From Candidatus Poribacteria bacterium (GTDB lineage Bacteria; Poribacteria; WGA-4E; WGA-3G), in the NCBI GenBank assembly GCA_003635195.1, contig PYIY01000012.1, positions 1 through 64,000 on the forward strand: a stretch of DNA of 64,000 nucleotides. Direction: 5' to 3'. The notes below the pieces were generated by a model, which was given only the letters and a program-made list of their open reading frames with translations, was not told where the DNA came from and made no database searches. Below are positions 9,197 to 20,442 of the stretch, in pieces; positions within the stretch are counted from its first letter, which is position 1, and each line of letters begins with the position of its first letter. Both the position numbers and the translations under genes were made by a program.

Positions 9197-10119
9197 TGAT
9201 TGTTGGCGCGCAAAAGTCAGGAACATCTTCCTTGCTCCGCTACTTGGCGCAACACCCGGATATACACACGCATGCGCAGCCAGAGATGACGTTTTTCCTA
9301 CAGGAGCGTGAATACACACGCGGATATGAGTGGGCTTTTGCCAAGTACTTTGCTGGAGAATATTCCCACGCCGATATTGCGGATAAACGACTCATCGCTA
9401 AAAATGTGATGGTGATGCATTCACCAGAAGTCATGCAGCGGATTTATGAACATAACCCTGAGATACATCTCGTTGTCCTGCTGCGGGAACCTGTGGCACG
9501 TGCCTATTCCGCTTATTGGTGGGCTCGACGGAGAGGTTGGGAAAATATCAAAACTTATGAAGAAGCACTCGCTGCCGAGGAAGTCCGTCTAAACGAAGAC
9601 TGGTTTAAATGGCGACAATGTGCTTATCAATATAACAGCATCTATTACCCACATGTCAAGAATCTGATAACCCAATTCGGTTCAAACCGTGTGCATTGCG
9701 TTCTAACGGATGATCTGAAAGAGGATGCCGCAGCTGCCTGCCAACAACTCTTTCACCATATTGACGTTCCCACTGATTTTACGCCCGTCATCGGTGAAAG
9801 ACATAACCAAGCCGCTATGCCGCGTTCCGAGCGGTTCAACTTTCTATTTACACAATTTCTGGCATCTCACAACCCGTTGAGAAAAACCATTCGCAAACTT
9901 GTACCAGATGCCATCGCTTACAAGTTAAGAAAAGCGGTCCTGGATTGGAACGACAAACCTCAGAAAGGTGCGAAATCGGTTCCACCACCGCTTAATCCAG
10001 AGACACGCGAACGCCAGATGGTGTATTTTAAACCCTTTAACGAACAATTAGCCGAGTTATTAGACAGAGACCTCTCTACTTGGAATAGTGCCCATAAAGA
10101 AGCAGTCAGCCATCAGTAG
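9169..10119 (+). CDS. Sulfotransferase (PAPS-dependent), second copy
   Basis: 316 residues with the PAPS loop VGAQKSGTSSLLRYL near residue 13 and the 3'-phosphate motif LVVLLREPVARAYSAYWWA near residue 100, closest in pattern to heparan N-/O-sulfotransferase-like bacterial proteins. The start could be ATG 9169, inside the upstream gene, or ATG 9196, which overlaps the upstream TAA by one base and begins directly at MIVGAQKSGTSS. The upstream overlap points to translational coupling. The sugar position modified cannot be inferred. Confidence 0.85.
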   Translation: METVRKIQLMIVGAQKSGTSSLLRYLAQHPDIHTHAQPEMTFFLQEREYTRGYEWAFAKYFAGEYSHADIADKRLIAKNVMVMHSPEVMQRIYEHNPEIHLVVLLREPVARAYSAYWWARRRGWENIKTYEEALAAEEVRLNEDWFKWRQCAYQYNSIYYPHVKNLITQFGSNRVHCVLTDDLKEDAAAACQQLFHHIDVPTDFTPVIGERHNQAAMPRSERFNFLFTQFLASHNPLRKTIRKLVPDAIAYKLRKAVLDWNDKPQKGAKSVPPPLNPETRERQMVYFKPFNEQLAELLDRDLSTWNSAHKEAVSHQ

Positions 10120-10220
10120 TCAGAAACTATCAGTAAAGCGTGCCTTGTGGCATCTACAACACGGGGCTGACCGCTACAAACGAATAATTAAAAAATCCCA
10201 GAAACGTGTCGGATTCATCG

Positions 10221-10276
10221 AAAACCTGCCTGAAACGTAGTGAAAGGCAGCTCAGAAGTCCATCGTTAAAAATATG
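10221..10276 (+). repeat. Intergenic element with AACCTGCCTGAAACGTAGTG core ending in TTAAAAATATG
   Basis: The core at 10221-10246 recurs almost exactly at 60590-60616. The element ends in GTTAAAAATATG, whose ATG (10274) is the start of the next gene. No Shine-Dalgarno sequence is present between the core and the ATG. Confidence 0.7.
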
Positions 10277-11652
10277 ATTTACTTTTTGACAGGATACGTC
10301 GCTTTTGAAGAGTTTGTGCTGAAGTTTTTGCCGGTGAGTGATGCTATCTATTCCTATTTAAGGTTCTTCGGTGAGATTCTCATCTATGTTGCCTTTGGAA
10401 AACTTGTCATCCATAAACTCTATAGAGGTATCCCGTTCGTCAAAACGGCGATTGATTTACCAATTATCGGCTTTTATACCGTTGTTCTCCTCTCAATGTT
10501 GGTAAACGGGTCCCCTTTGATAGGAAGTCTTTACAACATCCGACCCTTTGCTCGGTATATCGTGCTTTTCTATCTCGTCGCGAACTCTTCCCTCTCGGAT
10601 AGACGAATTACAACGCTTTTGCGCATAATTCTTGGTGTCGGCGTTTTTCAACTCGCCGCTGGGGTTATTCAGTGGGTGGGGGGACCCGCCGCTTTCGATT
10701 TCTTCCTACCGCGGGAATCAACACTCAGCATCGGTGGATTTACCAAAGAGTATAGATTGCTTGAACTCGGCAGGGAAATTGGAAGTGTCTACGGGACTTT
10801 AGGCGATACCGTGATTTATGGTGTCTTTATGATTCTTGTGCTTGTTGTCTATCTATCTCGTATCCGACGGTTGGAGTATCTGAATCTCCTCGGTGTAGCG
10901 GTGCTATTTTTCTTTATCGCGCGTTCATATTCGCGCGCTGCTACCTTCTCCGCGCTTCTCGCGGGGGGCGCGTGGTATTATTTTCATTACGGATGGAAAA
11001 AGACCCTCCAGTTAGCATGTGCGACCGCGTTGGTCTTCGGTCTTTTATTGGCAGTCGTAAACCCGTTCAACCTTGAATACATAAATCCTCGTAAAGCAAG
11101 AGTTGGACTCGTTGGGAACGTAACAGGCGTTTTTTCTGGGTCTTATGTCCGTGTTGCACAAAAACAACGACTCGGCGCATTAATTGGGAATGTCCCAACG
11201 GTTCTCGTGAACAAACCGATCTTCGGCTATGGCGCGGACCAGAACACTACGATTGAAAGGCTTAATATGAGTAAACGTTCGTTTCTTCTGAAAGTCCTCA
11301 GTAAGAACGGGTTCAAAGATGTATATTGGGTAGCGATTCTCTGTTTCTATGGTGTATTGGGACTCGTTTTTTTCGCCTTGATATTTTATCGACTCTTTCG
11401 TGCCGCGCTAAAACTTTACAAAAAATCGTCTGTCAGTACATCATTTACTATGGCGCGAGATGTGATTTCGGCACGCTTGACACAGCGGATTTCAATCATC
11501 ATGCTCTGTCTCGTCGCTGTTACCGTATTCCTGCTTTTTTTCAATCGAACGCTTGAGTTTCGAGGCTACGGCTTCTATTTCTGGCTCTGCGCGGGTCTCA
11601 TGTTCGCGAGTGATAGGTCGCTCCCAACCTATAGACCTTTGAAGATAACATT

Positions 11653-11656
<4 letters not shown>
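10274..11656 (+). CDS. O-antigen ligase/polymerase-like membrane protein (Wzy/WaaL superfamily)
   Basis: 460 residues with about 10-11 predicted membrane segments and a large periplasmic loop at about residues 270-350 that contains GYGADQNT, the layout of the Wzy_C/O-antigen ligase family. Such proteins polymerise lipid-linked repeat units or ligate them in the periplasm. Sitting between sulfotransferases and downstream of a flippase, it is the likely polymerase of this polysaccharide system. It ends with an ATGA overlap with the following gene. The assignment is by topology and context, since the family is poorly conserved. Confidence 0.65.
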
Positions 11657-13387
<1,731 letters not shown>

Positions 13388-13398
<11 letters not shown>

Positions 13399-13457
13399 CC
13401 AGTTAAAGACGCAAGCGTAACAGTGAACCTTCTTTCTTAACTGGAAACTGGAAACTG
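13388..13457. repeat. Heptanucleotide inverted-repeat hairpin between hydrolase and sulfotransferase (array c)
   Basis: Left arm GTAACCAGTAACCAGTTAA (13388-13406) and right arm 13437-13457 (TTAACTGG then AAACTGG units) are complementary, including eight perfect pairs next to the loop. The left arm contains the hydrolase stop codon; the right arm ends 6 bases before the next ATG. Confidence 0.8.
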
Positions 13458-13463
13458 ATACAA

Positions 13464-14489
13464 ATGATTTTTGTTGTAGGGAATAGCCGCAGCGGTACCA
13501 CGATGATGGGACGTATATTAGGGAAACACCCAAGCGTTTACACCTTCGGTGAACTCCACTTTTTTGGTCAATTATGTGCACCACCATTTTCATCGGAATT
13601 GGATGAAAAAAGCACAGAGAAACTTGCTTCTGAATTGCACTGTATTCAACGCGAGGGGTATCGTACACATGGAAACTCGCGTCGGTTCTTGGGCGAGGCC
13701 CAAGCGTTTCTTGAGCGTTTAAGTACATATCCAGATACATCGGCATCTCTCTTTGAAGCCTTTCTCTACCATGAGGCAGCTGAGAAGAATAAAACTATCC
13801 CTTGCGACCAAACGCCACGTAATGTCTTTTACATTGCGGATATCCTTGAACTTTACCCAAATGCACGGGTTATTAACATGATTCGCGATCCGCGCGACGT
13901 ACTACTATCCCAGAAAAGGAAGTGGAAACGCCGATTCCTCGGTGGAAGTGATCTGCCTCTAAAAGAAATGCTGCGTGATTGGATGAACTATCATCCCATA
14001 ACCATCAGCCATATCTGGCGGACTGCTGTTAACGCAGCGGATCGGTTTTTACAGCATGACCGAGTTGTCTCTATCTACTTTGAGGAACTCCTGGCGCGCC
14101 CTGGAACGACAGTCAAATCCCTTTGTGATTTTGTAGGTATTAGTTACGTTGATGAGATGCTCCAAGTGCCACAAGTTGGTTCTTCCGTCGCGGAGGATCA
14201 ACCTCAGCAACTTGGTATCAATCCGCATCGAGCACACAGTTGGCACAGTGACACAACTGGGGGCGAACTCAGTTCCGCTGAAATTTACCTCAACCAAACT
14301 ATAACTGCAGTCCTTATGAGGAAACATAACTATACGCCTGTATCAATAAAACCTAATATGGCAAGTTTAGTCCTTCATCTATTCACATTTCCCATAAAAT
14401 TAGCGGGCGCATTTTTCTTTAATCTTGACCGGATGAAAAACATCCGTGAAACCCTAAAAAGACGTATTTTTAAAATACCTTGCGGATAA
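13464..14489 (+). CDS. Sulfotransferase family protein, third copy
   Basis: 341 residues beginning MIFVVGNSRSGTTMMGRIL, a PAPS 5'-phosphosulfate loop right at the N-terminus, and INMIRDPRDVLLSQKRKW near residue 135 as the 3'-phosphate site. This pattern is nearer the sulfotransferase_3 group than the heparan type of the first two copies, so it probably has another acceptor position. The start follows directly on a heptamer array and has no Shine-Dalgarno sequence. The C-terminal 60 residues are less conserved and basic. It is cytosolic. Confidence 0.8.
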   Translation: MIFVVGNSRSGTTMMGRILGKHPSVYTFGELHFFGQLCAPPFSSELDEKSTEKLASELHCIQREGYRTHGNSRRFLGEAQAFLERLSTYPDTSASLFEAFLYHEAAEKNKTIPCDQTPRNVFYIADILELYPNARVINMIRDPRDVLLSQKRKWKRRFLGGSDLPLKEMLRDWMNYHPITISHIWRTAVNAADRFLQHDRVVSIYFEELLARPGTTVKSLCDFVGISYVDEMLQVPQVGSSVAEDQPQQLGINPHRAHSWHSDTTGGELSSAEIYLNQTITAVLMRKHNYTPVSIKPNMASLVLHLFTFPIKLAGAFFFNLDRMKNIRETLKRRIFKIPCG

Positions 14490-14572
14490 GTCTGATTGTT
14501 TTGTATCTTGGTAGTTTTCGTGTTCGAGCCGCTTTCCATTTCATTACCAGCTTGGTTTTCGTTGTAAGAAAA

Positions 14573-14639
14573 AACCCGATTTGGTACTCACTGCGAAGCA
14601 GGACAAATCGGAGCGGAAACCCAATATTTAAAAAAAATG
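14573..14639 (+). repeat. Intergenic element with ATCGGAGC-GAAA core ending in TATTTAAAAAAAATG
   Basis: CCGATTTG and CAAATCGG form an 8-pair stem across 14577-14612, followed by AGCGGAAACCCAATATTTAA and the ATG of the next gene. A near copy of the second half ends at 30304 beside lpxA. Confidence 0.65.
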
Positions 14640-15638
14640 ATTGCCCAAATTAATCCGAATTATATCAAAACGCGTCCGATGAAAGCACTAACCCGTCTCA
14701 TTAGTTATGCCCTCTTTGAGGGGCGTCCTATAACAACGAAAGGTCGCTGGATCAACCCACTTGTCTTTTCTCTTTTGAAAACAATTTCCACGAACAATCG
14801 CAAATACAAGCCTGTTGAAAAACCGATCTTTATCTTAGGCACCGGACGCAGCGGTACCACAATCCTCGGCATCGTGCTTTCCATGCACAGAGAAGTCGGC
14901 TATCTCAACGAACCGAAAGCGATATGGCATCTCATTCATCCACATGAAGACATCATCGGAAACTACAGTCAGTCCGACGCGAAGTATCGTCTCACTGCCG
15001 AAAATGCAACAGACGAAATGCGTCAACACGCGCTCCAAATGTTCGGTGCTTATTTGGCAACGACCCGTTCCGAACGCCTCGTTGATAAGTATCCGGAGCT
15101 AATCTTCAGGGTAGATTTCGTGCGCACACTCTTTCCTGATGCGCGTTTCATCTTTCTCGTGCGAAACGGTTGGGATACCTGCCATTCAATTGCGAACTGG
15201 TCGAAGCGGCTCGGTGGTGAAGTCAATAGCGAAAAGCACGACTGGTGGGGCGTAAATGATCGAAAGTGGCGACTCTTAGTTGAACAGCTCGTTAAAACAG
15301 ACCCACTTTTCTCTGAGATCGTTGATGAGATCAAACAGTTTGCGCGACATCTTGATAGAGCAGCCGTAGAATGGATACTCACTATGCAAGAGGGGCTACG
15401 TTTGATGCAAGCATCATCTGATTGTATCCATCTCGTCCGTTTTGAGGATTTAACATTAAACCCAGACGAAACACTCGCTGCGTTATGTGACTTTTGCGAA
15501 CTGTCAGTGGACAGTAAATTCAGCGAATATGCGCGGCAGACCTTGCATCCCGTACCCGCCAGAAAACCGTTTGATATTCATCCGAAAATTGCCTCTATTT
15601 TCCATGACACAATGGGAAAATTAAGGTATAATAGTTAG
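14637..15638 (+). CDS. Sulfotransferase family protein, fourth copy
   Basis: 333 residues. The PAPS loop ILGTGRSGTTILGIVLSMH lies near residue 66 and FIFLVRNGWDTCHSIANW near residue 171 is the 3'-phosphate site. The N-terminal 60 residues before the loop are longer than in the other copies. The start is the ATG supplied by an A-rich intergenic element. Together with the three other copies it gives four sulfotransferases within 7.4 kb, which points to sulfation at several positions of one glycan. Cytosolic, since there is no signal peptide. Confidence 0.8.
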   Translation: MIAQINPNYIKTRPMKALTRLISYALFEGRPITTKGRWINPLVFSLLKTISTNNRKYKPVEKPIFILGTGRSGTTILGIVLSMHREVGYLNEPKAIWHLIHPHEDIIGNYSQSDAKYRLTAENATDEMRQHALQMFGAYLATTRSERLVDKYPELIFRVDFVRTLFPDARFIFLVRNGWDTCHSIANWSKRLGGEVNSEKHDWWGVNDRKWRLLVEQLVKTDPLFSEIVDEIKQFARHLDRAAVEWILTMQEGLRLMQASSDCIHLVRFEDLTLNPDETLAALCDFCELSVDSKFSEYARQTLHPVPARKPFDIHPKIASIFHDTMGKLRYNS

Positions 15639-15715
15639 GGACACGTTTTAACATGAGTAGACTGTCAAAATAGAATAATGATATAAATTCACGGTTTATT
15701 TGAAAAGGAGTTAAT

Positions 15716-16249
15716 ATGAGATTACTGATACTGTTGATTACATTGATGCTTTGTGTATCTGTATTGCTGATTGGATGTGATCAAGAGATAACGCAGCCAA
15801 TTATGGAAATTATCACCCCTCCGCAGAGCCCTTTAGAAAAAGCACAAGCGGTGATAGAAAGCGTCAATGAAAGACGGACAGAGGCTCACCAAATGGCAGA
15901 AGAAGCTGGTGATTTTTCTACTATATTTGTTGCTTCTGAGGACATCTTCAGAGAAGAACTCGGTTTTAGAAGGGGATTATGGGTTGATTTAATAGAGATA
16001 TATCGCCAAGAGAATCTTGAAAATCCTGAAATGCTGGAGGGGCTTGAGAACCTCGAAGATGCCTTTGTTGAGAAACTACAAGCGGATACATTTGGAATGT
16101 TTTACTTCGAATATATCAGAACCTTTGATGCGTTAATCGTTGAATATCTCCGTCTATCATTTGAATCTCCGGAAAAAAGTGAGGAAGAACTCCTTACCTT
16201 ATTCAGAGAATCTGTGAGAGATGGAGAAGTAGCCGTAATATTTCCTTAG
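15716..16249 (+). CDS. Small lipoprotein of unknown function
   Basis: 177 residues with a clear lipoprotein signal (basic start, hydrophobic core, lipobox LLIGC with Cys21) and AAGGAG 7 bases before the ATG. The mature part is acidic and helical (many Glu, ENLENPEML), with no motif that I recognise. It sits 15 bases before the first sulfatase and is probably co-transcribed. It could be a periplasmic helper or a stress-type lipoprotein; no function is claimed. Confidence 0.75.
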   Translation: MRLLILLITLMLCVSVLLIGCDQEITQPIMEIITPPQSPLEKAQAVIESVNERRTEAHQMAEEAGDFSTIFVASEDIFREELGFRRGLWVDLIEIYRQENLENPEMLEGLENLEDAFVEKLQADTFGMFYFEYIRTFDALIVEYLRLSFESPEKSEEELLTLFRESVRDGEVAVIFP

Positions 16250-16264
16250 GAGTCATTATACATT

Positions 16265-18334
16265 ATGCCGAAAAGGTCAGTTACCCAAAGGGCTGAACAC
16301 CTATCAATGAAACGTCCTGTTACTCGGCGGGATTTCCTCTCAACAAGTTTAAAAGCAGGTGCTGCTGCTTTCACAACAGGGCTTTTACCAAAACGAAAAG
16401 CTAACTCCCAAGGACAATATAACGTTTTATTTATCATTGTAGATGATTTGCGACCGTTGTTGGGATCTTATGGATATCCAGAGATACACACACCTAACAT
16501 TGATAGACTTGCTCAGAGAGGTACTCTTTTTAATCGTGCTTATTGTCAATATCCAGTTTGCAATCCTTCTCGTGCTTCCATACTAACTGGGCTGCGCCCC
16601 GAAACAAATGGTGTCCTGGATAATTACACACACTTTCGTGAAACGGCATCTGAGGCAATCACTTTCCCGGAGCATTTCAAAGTACACGGCTATCATACGC
16701 GTGGTGTGGGGAAAATTACACATGGTCCAGCAGTTTTGGATGATGAACTTTCATGGAGTGTTCCACACTGGAGAGCAAAACCGCCTGCCTATAGGGGGAT
16801 TCCATCTTGGCAGGCACTTGACGTTGACGATGATGAGTTAAGAGATGGTCAAATTGCGAAGCAGGCTCTAAAGGTTTTAGAAGAAATTCAGGATTTACAA
16901 TTTCTTCTTGCTGTTGGGTTCCGCAAGCCGCATATGCCTTTCAATGCGCCAAGAAAATATTACGACTTGTATGATACGCAAATCTTTGAAAATGTTCCGG
17001 TTGTAGCTCCAAATTTTATAAATGAGATAAGACAGTTTTATTCAGATATTCCTCCTGGAAATGCCCCGTTTTCTGAAGAGAAAACATTAGAATTAATTCG
17101 AGGGTACGCTGCGTCAACAAGTTATATGGATGCCCAGGTCGGACGTGTTTTAGACCATCTGGGTGCGCTTAGGCTCATCGAAGATACAGTTATCATTTTT
17201 GTAGGGGATCACGGTTTTCATCTTGGAGAGCATGGAACATGGGCAAAGAACACCCTTTTTGAGGTTTCTCTCCATTCACCGCTGATTGTCAGTTTCCCTG
17301 GGCAGGTGCCTCTTGGCGTGGACACTGATGCTCTTGTTGAGTTAGTCGATATCTATCCAACGTTGTGTGATTTGTGTCAATTACCTATCCCATCGCAATT
17401 GGAAGGTATTAGTATGGTTCCGGTTCTTAAACAACCAACACGTTCGTGGAAAACTGCTGCTTTTAGCGAAATCGGTAAAGAATATGGAAGACGCTCCATT
17501 CGTACGCAGCGATACCGATATACTGAAAGAAAAATGAGCCCTTCGTTGTTTAGGAAAGAATTGTACGATTACGAAATTGACCCGGATGAGACCGGTAATA
17601 TCGCGAGTCTTCCAGAGAATGCAGAACTTGTAGCGCATCTTAGCGAACGGCTGCACGCCGGATGGCAAGCGGCACTGCCGGATGTGTCAGGACGAATTCC
17701 TATCCTACGGATGTTACCTTGGGACATAAACAACGATGGCATTGTTGATATTCAGGACCTCATCTTAGTTTCAGACAATTTTGGTGTGGAAACTTCAGAA
17801 CATCCGAAAGTTGATGTTAACAAAGATGGGAACGTTGACATTATTGACTTACTTCAGGTTGCTGCGCACTTTGGTGAATTTAGCGATTCTACTGCTCCAT
17901 CTGCACGCTCCAAGATTCATCCAGAACATTTTGACATAATAGAGATGTGGCTTGCAGAAGCACGCTTAGCAGGCGATGGTTCTAATATTTTTAAGCGGGG
18001 TATTGCTACCTTAGAAGGTCTGCTTAATAGCATTATTCCAGAAAAAACAGTTCTTCTACCTAATTTCCCTAATCCATTCAATCCGGAAACATGGATCCCT
18101 TACGATTTGGCGGAAGATGCGGAAGTAGACATTGAAATCTATAATCTGAAGGGAAAAATTATCAGAAAACTTAATAGGGGCTTTCAAACTGCTGGCAGCT
18201 ATCGGACCAGGGCATATGCAACGTATTGGGACGGTTGTAATTCTTCTGGAGAGCCTGTGGCAAGTGGTATCTATTTTTACGCGCTTCATGCCGGACAATT
18301 CAAAGCCACGCGTCAAATGGTAATTATAAAATAA
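16265..18334 (+). CDS. Tat-exported sulfatase with dockerin and PNPFNP C-terminal domain (1 of 3)
   Basis: 689 residues. A twin-arginine signal (TRRDFLSTSLKAG, about 18-40; an alternative start is Met15, ATG 16307) precedes an arylsulfatase domain with metal ligands in IIVDDLRP, the formylglycine motif Cys99-N-P-S-R and GDHGFHLGEHGTWAK, closest to iduronate-2-sulfatase-like family S1 enzymes. Two dockerin-like loops (INNDGIVDIQD and VNKDGNVDIID) at about 485-540 and the C-terminal PNPFNPETWIPY domain from about 595 follow. It should remove sulfate from a glycan outside the cytoplasm. It needs a formylglycine-generating or anaerobic maturase that is not in the window. First of three tandem paralogues. 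Confidence 0.88.
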   Translation: MPKRSVTQRAEHLSMKRPVTRRDFLSTSLKAGAAAFTTGLLPKRKANSQGQYNVLFIIVDDLRPLLGSYGYPEIHTPNIDRLAQRGTLFNRAYCQYPVCNPSRASILTGLRPETNGVLDNYTHFRETASEAITFPEHFKVHGYHTRGVGKITHGPAVLDDELSWSVPHWRAKPPAYRGIPSWQALDVDDDELRDGQIAKQALKVLEEIQDLQFLLAVGFRKPHMPFNAPRKYYDLYDTQIFENVPVVAPNFINEIRQFYSDIPPGNAPFSEEKTLELIRGYAASTSYMDAQVGRVLDHLGALRLIEDTVIIFVGDHGFHLGEHGTWAKNTLFEVSLHSPLIVSFPGQVPLGVDTDALVELVDIYPTLCDLCQLPIPSQLEGISMVPVLKQPTRSWKTAAFSEIGKEYGRRSIRTQRYRYTERKMSPSLFRKELYDYEIDPDETGNIASLPENAELVAHLSERLHAGWQAALPDVSGRIPILRMLPWDINNDGIVDIQDLILVSDNFGVETSEHPKVDVNKDGNVDIIDLLQVAAHFGEFSDSTAPSARSKIHPEHFDIIEMWLAEARLAGDGSNIFKRGIATLEGLLNSIIPEKTVLLPNFPNPFNPETWIPYDLAEDAEVDIEIYNLKGKIIRKLNRGFQTAGSYRTRAYATYWDGCNSSGEPVASGIYFYALHAGQFKATRQMVIIK

Positions 18335-18345
18335 AGGAGCAATCT

Positions 18346-20430
18346 ATGAAAGAGGTAAAGCAAGAGAAGGGACCTTCACGGTCGTTTACTCGGCGGGATT
18401 TCCTTTCAACAAGTTTGAAAGTTGGTGCAGCCACTTTCACAACTGGGCTCTTACCGAAACTTCGCGCTGATGCTCAAAACCAATACAATGTGTTGTTCAT
18501 CATGGTTGATGATCTACGACCTCTGTTGGGATGCTATGGCCACTCAGAGATGCACACCCCTAACATTGATAGAATCGCTGAACAAGGAACGCTTTTCAAT
18601 CGAGCCTATTGTCAATATCCCCTCTGTAGTCCATCTCGGACTTCGATGATAACAGGATTGCGTCCAGAAACGACAAATGTACTAAACAATTCAGCGGATT
18701 TTCGAGAAAAATTACCTGACGTGGTAACGCTCCCTCAGCATTTCAAAGAACATGGGTACCATACGCAATCTGTTGGTAGAGTATTCCACCTCCCAACACT
18801 CCAAGATGACGAAAACTCATGGAGTGCCCCTTCATGGAGGCCCGCCTGGATACCTTTTAATAAACAGACGACTCCATCTTGGCAGGCACTCGACGTTGGA
18901 GATGACGAACTCAGAGATGGGAAAACTGCGAAGCGAGCCGTTCAGGTGTTAGAGCAGATTAAGGAGTCCCAATTTTTTTTGACTGTCGGATTTTACAAAC
19001 CGCATTTGCCATTGAAAGTGCCACGAAAATATTTTGACCTATACAATACGCAAATTTTCAACTTACCTGCTTCTTCTACACCACCCAAAGATGCTCCTGT
19101 GAGAGCTCTCACTAATTGGGGTGCTATTAGAGACTTTCAGGATCTGCCTTCGGGAACAGAACCGCTTTCTGATGGAAAAACTTTAGAGTTAATTCGGGCG
19201 TATGCTGCAGCTACGAGTTATGTGGATGCACAGATTGGACGCGTATTAAACCAATTAGATACGCTTGGTCTCACGGAAAGGACTGTTATCGTTTTCTGTG
19301 GGGACCACGGACATCATCTTGGTGAACACGGGATATGGGGAAAGCAAACGCTTTTCGAGGTTTCTCTCCGTTCGCCGCTGATATTCAGTGTGCCAGGGCA
19401 AACTCATCCCAAGGCTAAGACAAATGCCTTGGCAGAACTTGTTGACATCTATCCAACGCTGTGTGGTGCTTGCCAAATTCCGATACCGCCGCAATTAGAA
19501 GGCACAAGTCTGATGCCGGTCATCGAGCAACCAACGCGTCGATGGAAAACTGCTACTTTTAGTCGGTTCCGTGGGGCTGGGATTAATGGTGTCTCTATTC
19601 GGACGGAACGATACCGATACACTGAAAGGGGAGCAAACGCGAGATATGGCCGAGAACTCTATGATTATGATGCGGATCCAAATGAAACTGTCAATATAGC
19701 AAATCTCCCAGAAAACGCTGAACTCGTCACTCACCTCAGCGAGCGGCTTCACGCTGGCTGGCAAGCGGCTTTGCCTGAGATGCAGGCGCGAGGCCTTGTG
19801 CCACAGACATTACCGTGGGATGTAAATGACGACGGTCTTGTTGATATTCAAGATCTGATCATGGTTTCAAACAATTTTGATGTGGTGTCGCCAGAGCCTC
19901 CAAAGGTTGATGTGAATAAGGATGGGCGTGTTGACCTCATTGATCTGCTCCTTGTCGCTGTGCATTTCGGTGAGTCTGATGATTCTGTAGCACCATCAAT
20001 CCGCGGCCTTCTTGTTGCACAGCATACTGCCCTAATAGATGAATGGCTTGCAGAGGCGCGCTTAGCGGATGATGGCTCTGATGTTTTTCGACAAGGGATT
20101 GCTGCTTTAGAACGCCTAATCCATACAACACTACCAACAGAAACCACGCTCTTGCCGAATTATCCAAATCCGTTCAACCCGGAGACATGGATACCTTACG
20201 ATTTGGCAAAAGATGTGGATGTCCATATTGATATTTATAATCTAAAAGGAGAGTCTATTCGGCAGTTATCGCTCGGTTTCCAAACGGCTGGCACCTATCG
20301 CACGTCGTCTCGTGCTGCGTATTGGGATGGTCGGAATGCTGTGGGTGAACCTGTTGCGAGTGGTATCTATTTTTACACATTTCAAGCAGGCGAATTCAAA
20401 GCCACACGCCAAATGGTAATTACCAAATAA
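18346..20430 (+). CDS. Tat-exported sulfatase with dockerin and PNPFNP C-terminal domain (2 of 3)
   Basis: 694 residues and 11 bases after the previous stop, with AAGGAG before the ATG. The order is the same: Tat signal TRRDFLSTSLKVG, MVDDLRP metal site, formylglycine motif Cys94-S-P-S-R, GDHGHHLGEHGIWGK, dockerin-like loops at about 491-545 and the PNPFNPETWIPY domain from about 601. Differences from its neighbours in the region at about 215-270 probably change substrate specificity. The tandem copies likely arose by duplication and are transcribed together. Confidence 0.88.
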   Translation: MKEVKQEKGPSRSFTRRDFLSTSLKVGAATFTTGLLPKLRADAQNQYNVLFIMVDDLRPLLGCYGHSEMHTPNIDRIAEQGTLFNRAYCQYPLCSPSRTSMITGLRPETTNVLNNSADFREKLPDVVTLPQHFKEHGYHTQSVGRVFHLPTLQDDENSWSAPSWRPAWIPFNKQTTPSWQALDVGDDELRDGKTAKRAVQVLEQIKESQFFLTVGFYKPHLPLKVPRKYFDLYNTQIFNLPASSTPPKDAPVRALTNWGAIRDFQDLPSGTEPLSDGKTLELIRAYAAATSYVDAQIGRVLNQLDTLGLTERTVIVFCGDHGHHLGEHGIWGKQTLFEVSLRSPLIFSVPGQTHPKAKTNALAELVDIYPTLCGACQIPIPPQLEGTSLMPVIEQPTRRWKTATFSRFRGAGINGVSIRTERYRYTERGANARYGRELYDYDADPNETVNIANLPENAELVTHLSERLHAGWQAALPEMQARGLVPQTLPWDVNDDGLVDIQDLIMVSNNFDVVSPEPPKVDVNKDGRVDLIDLLLVAVHFGESDDSVAPSIRGLLVAQHTALIDEWLAEARLADDGSDVFRQGIAALERLIHTTLPTETTLLPNYPNPFNPETWIPYDLAKDVDVHIDIYNLKGESIRQLSLGFQTAGTYRTSSRAAYWDGRNAVGEPVASGIYFYTFQAGEFKATRQMVITK

Positions 20431-20442
20431 GGACAATCATTC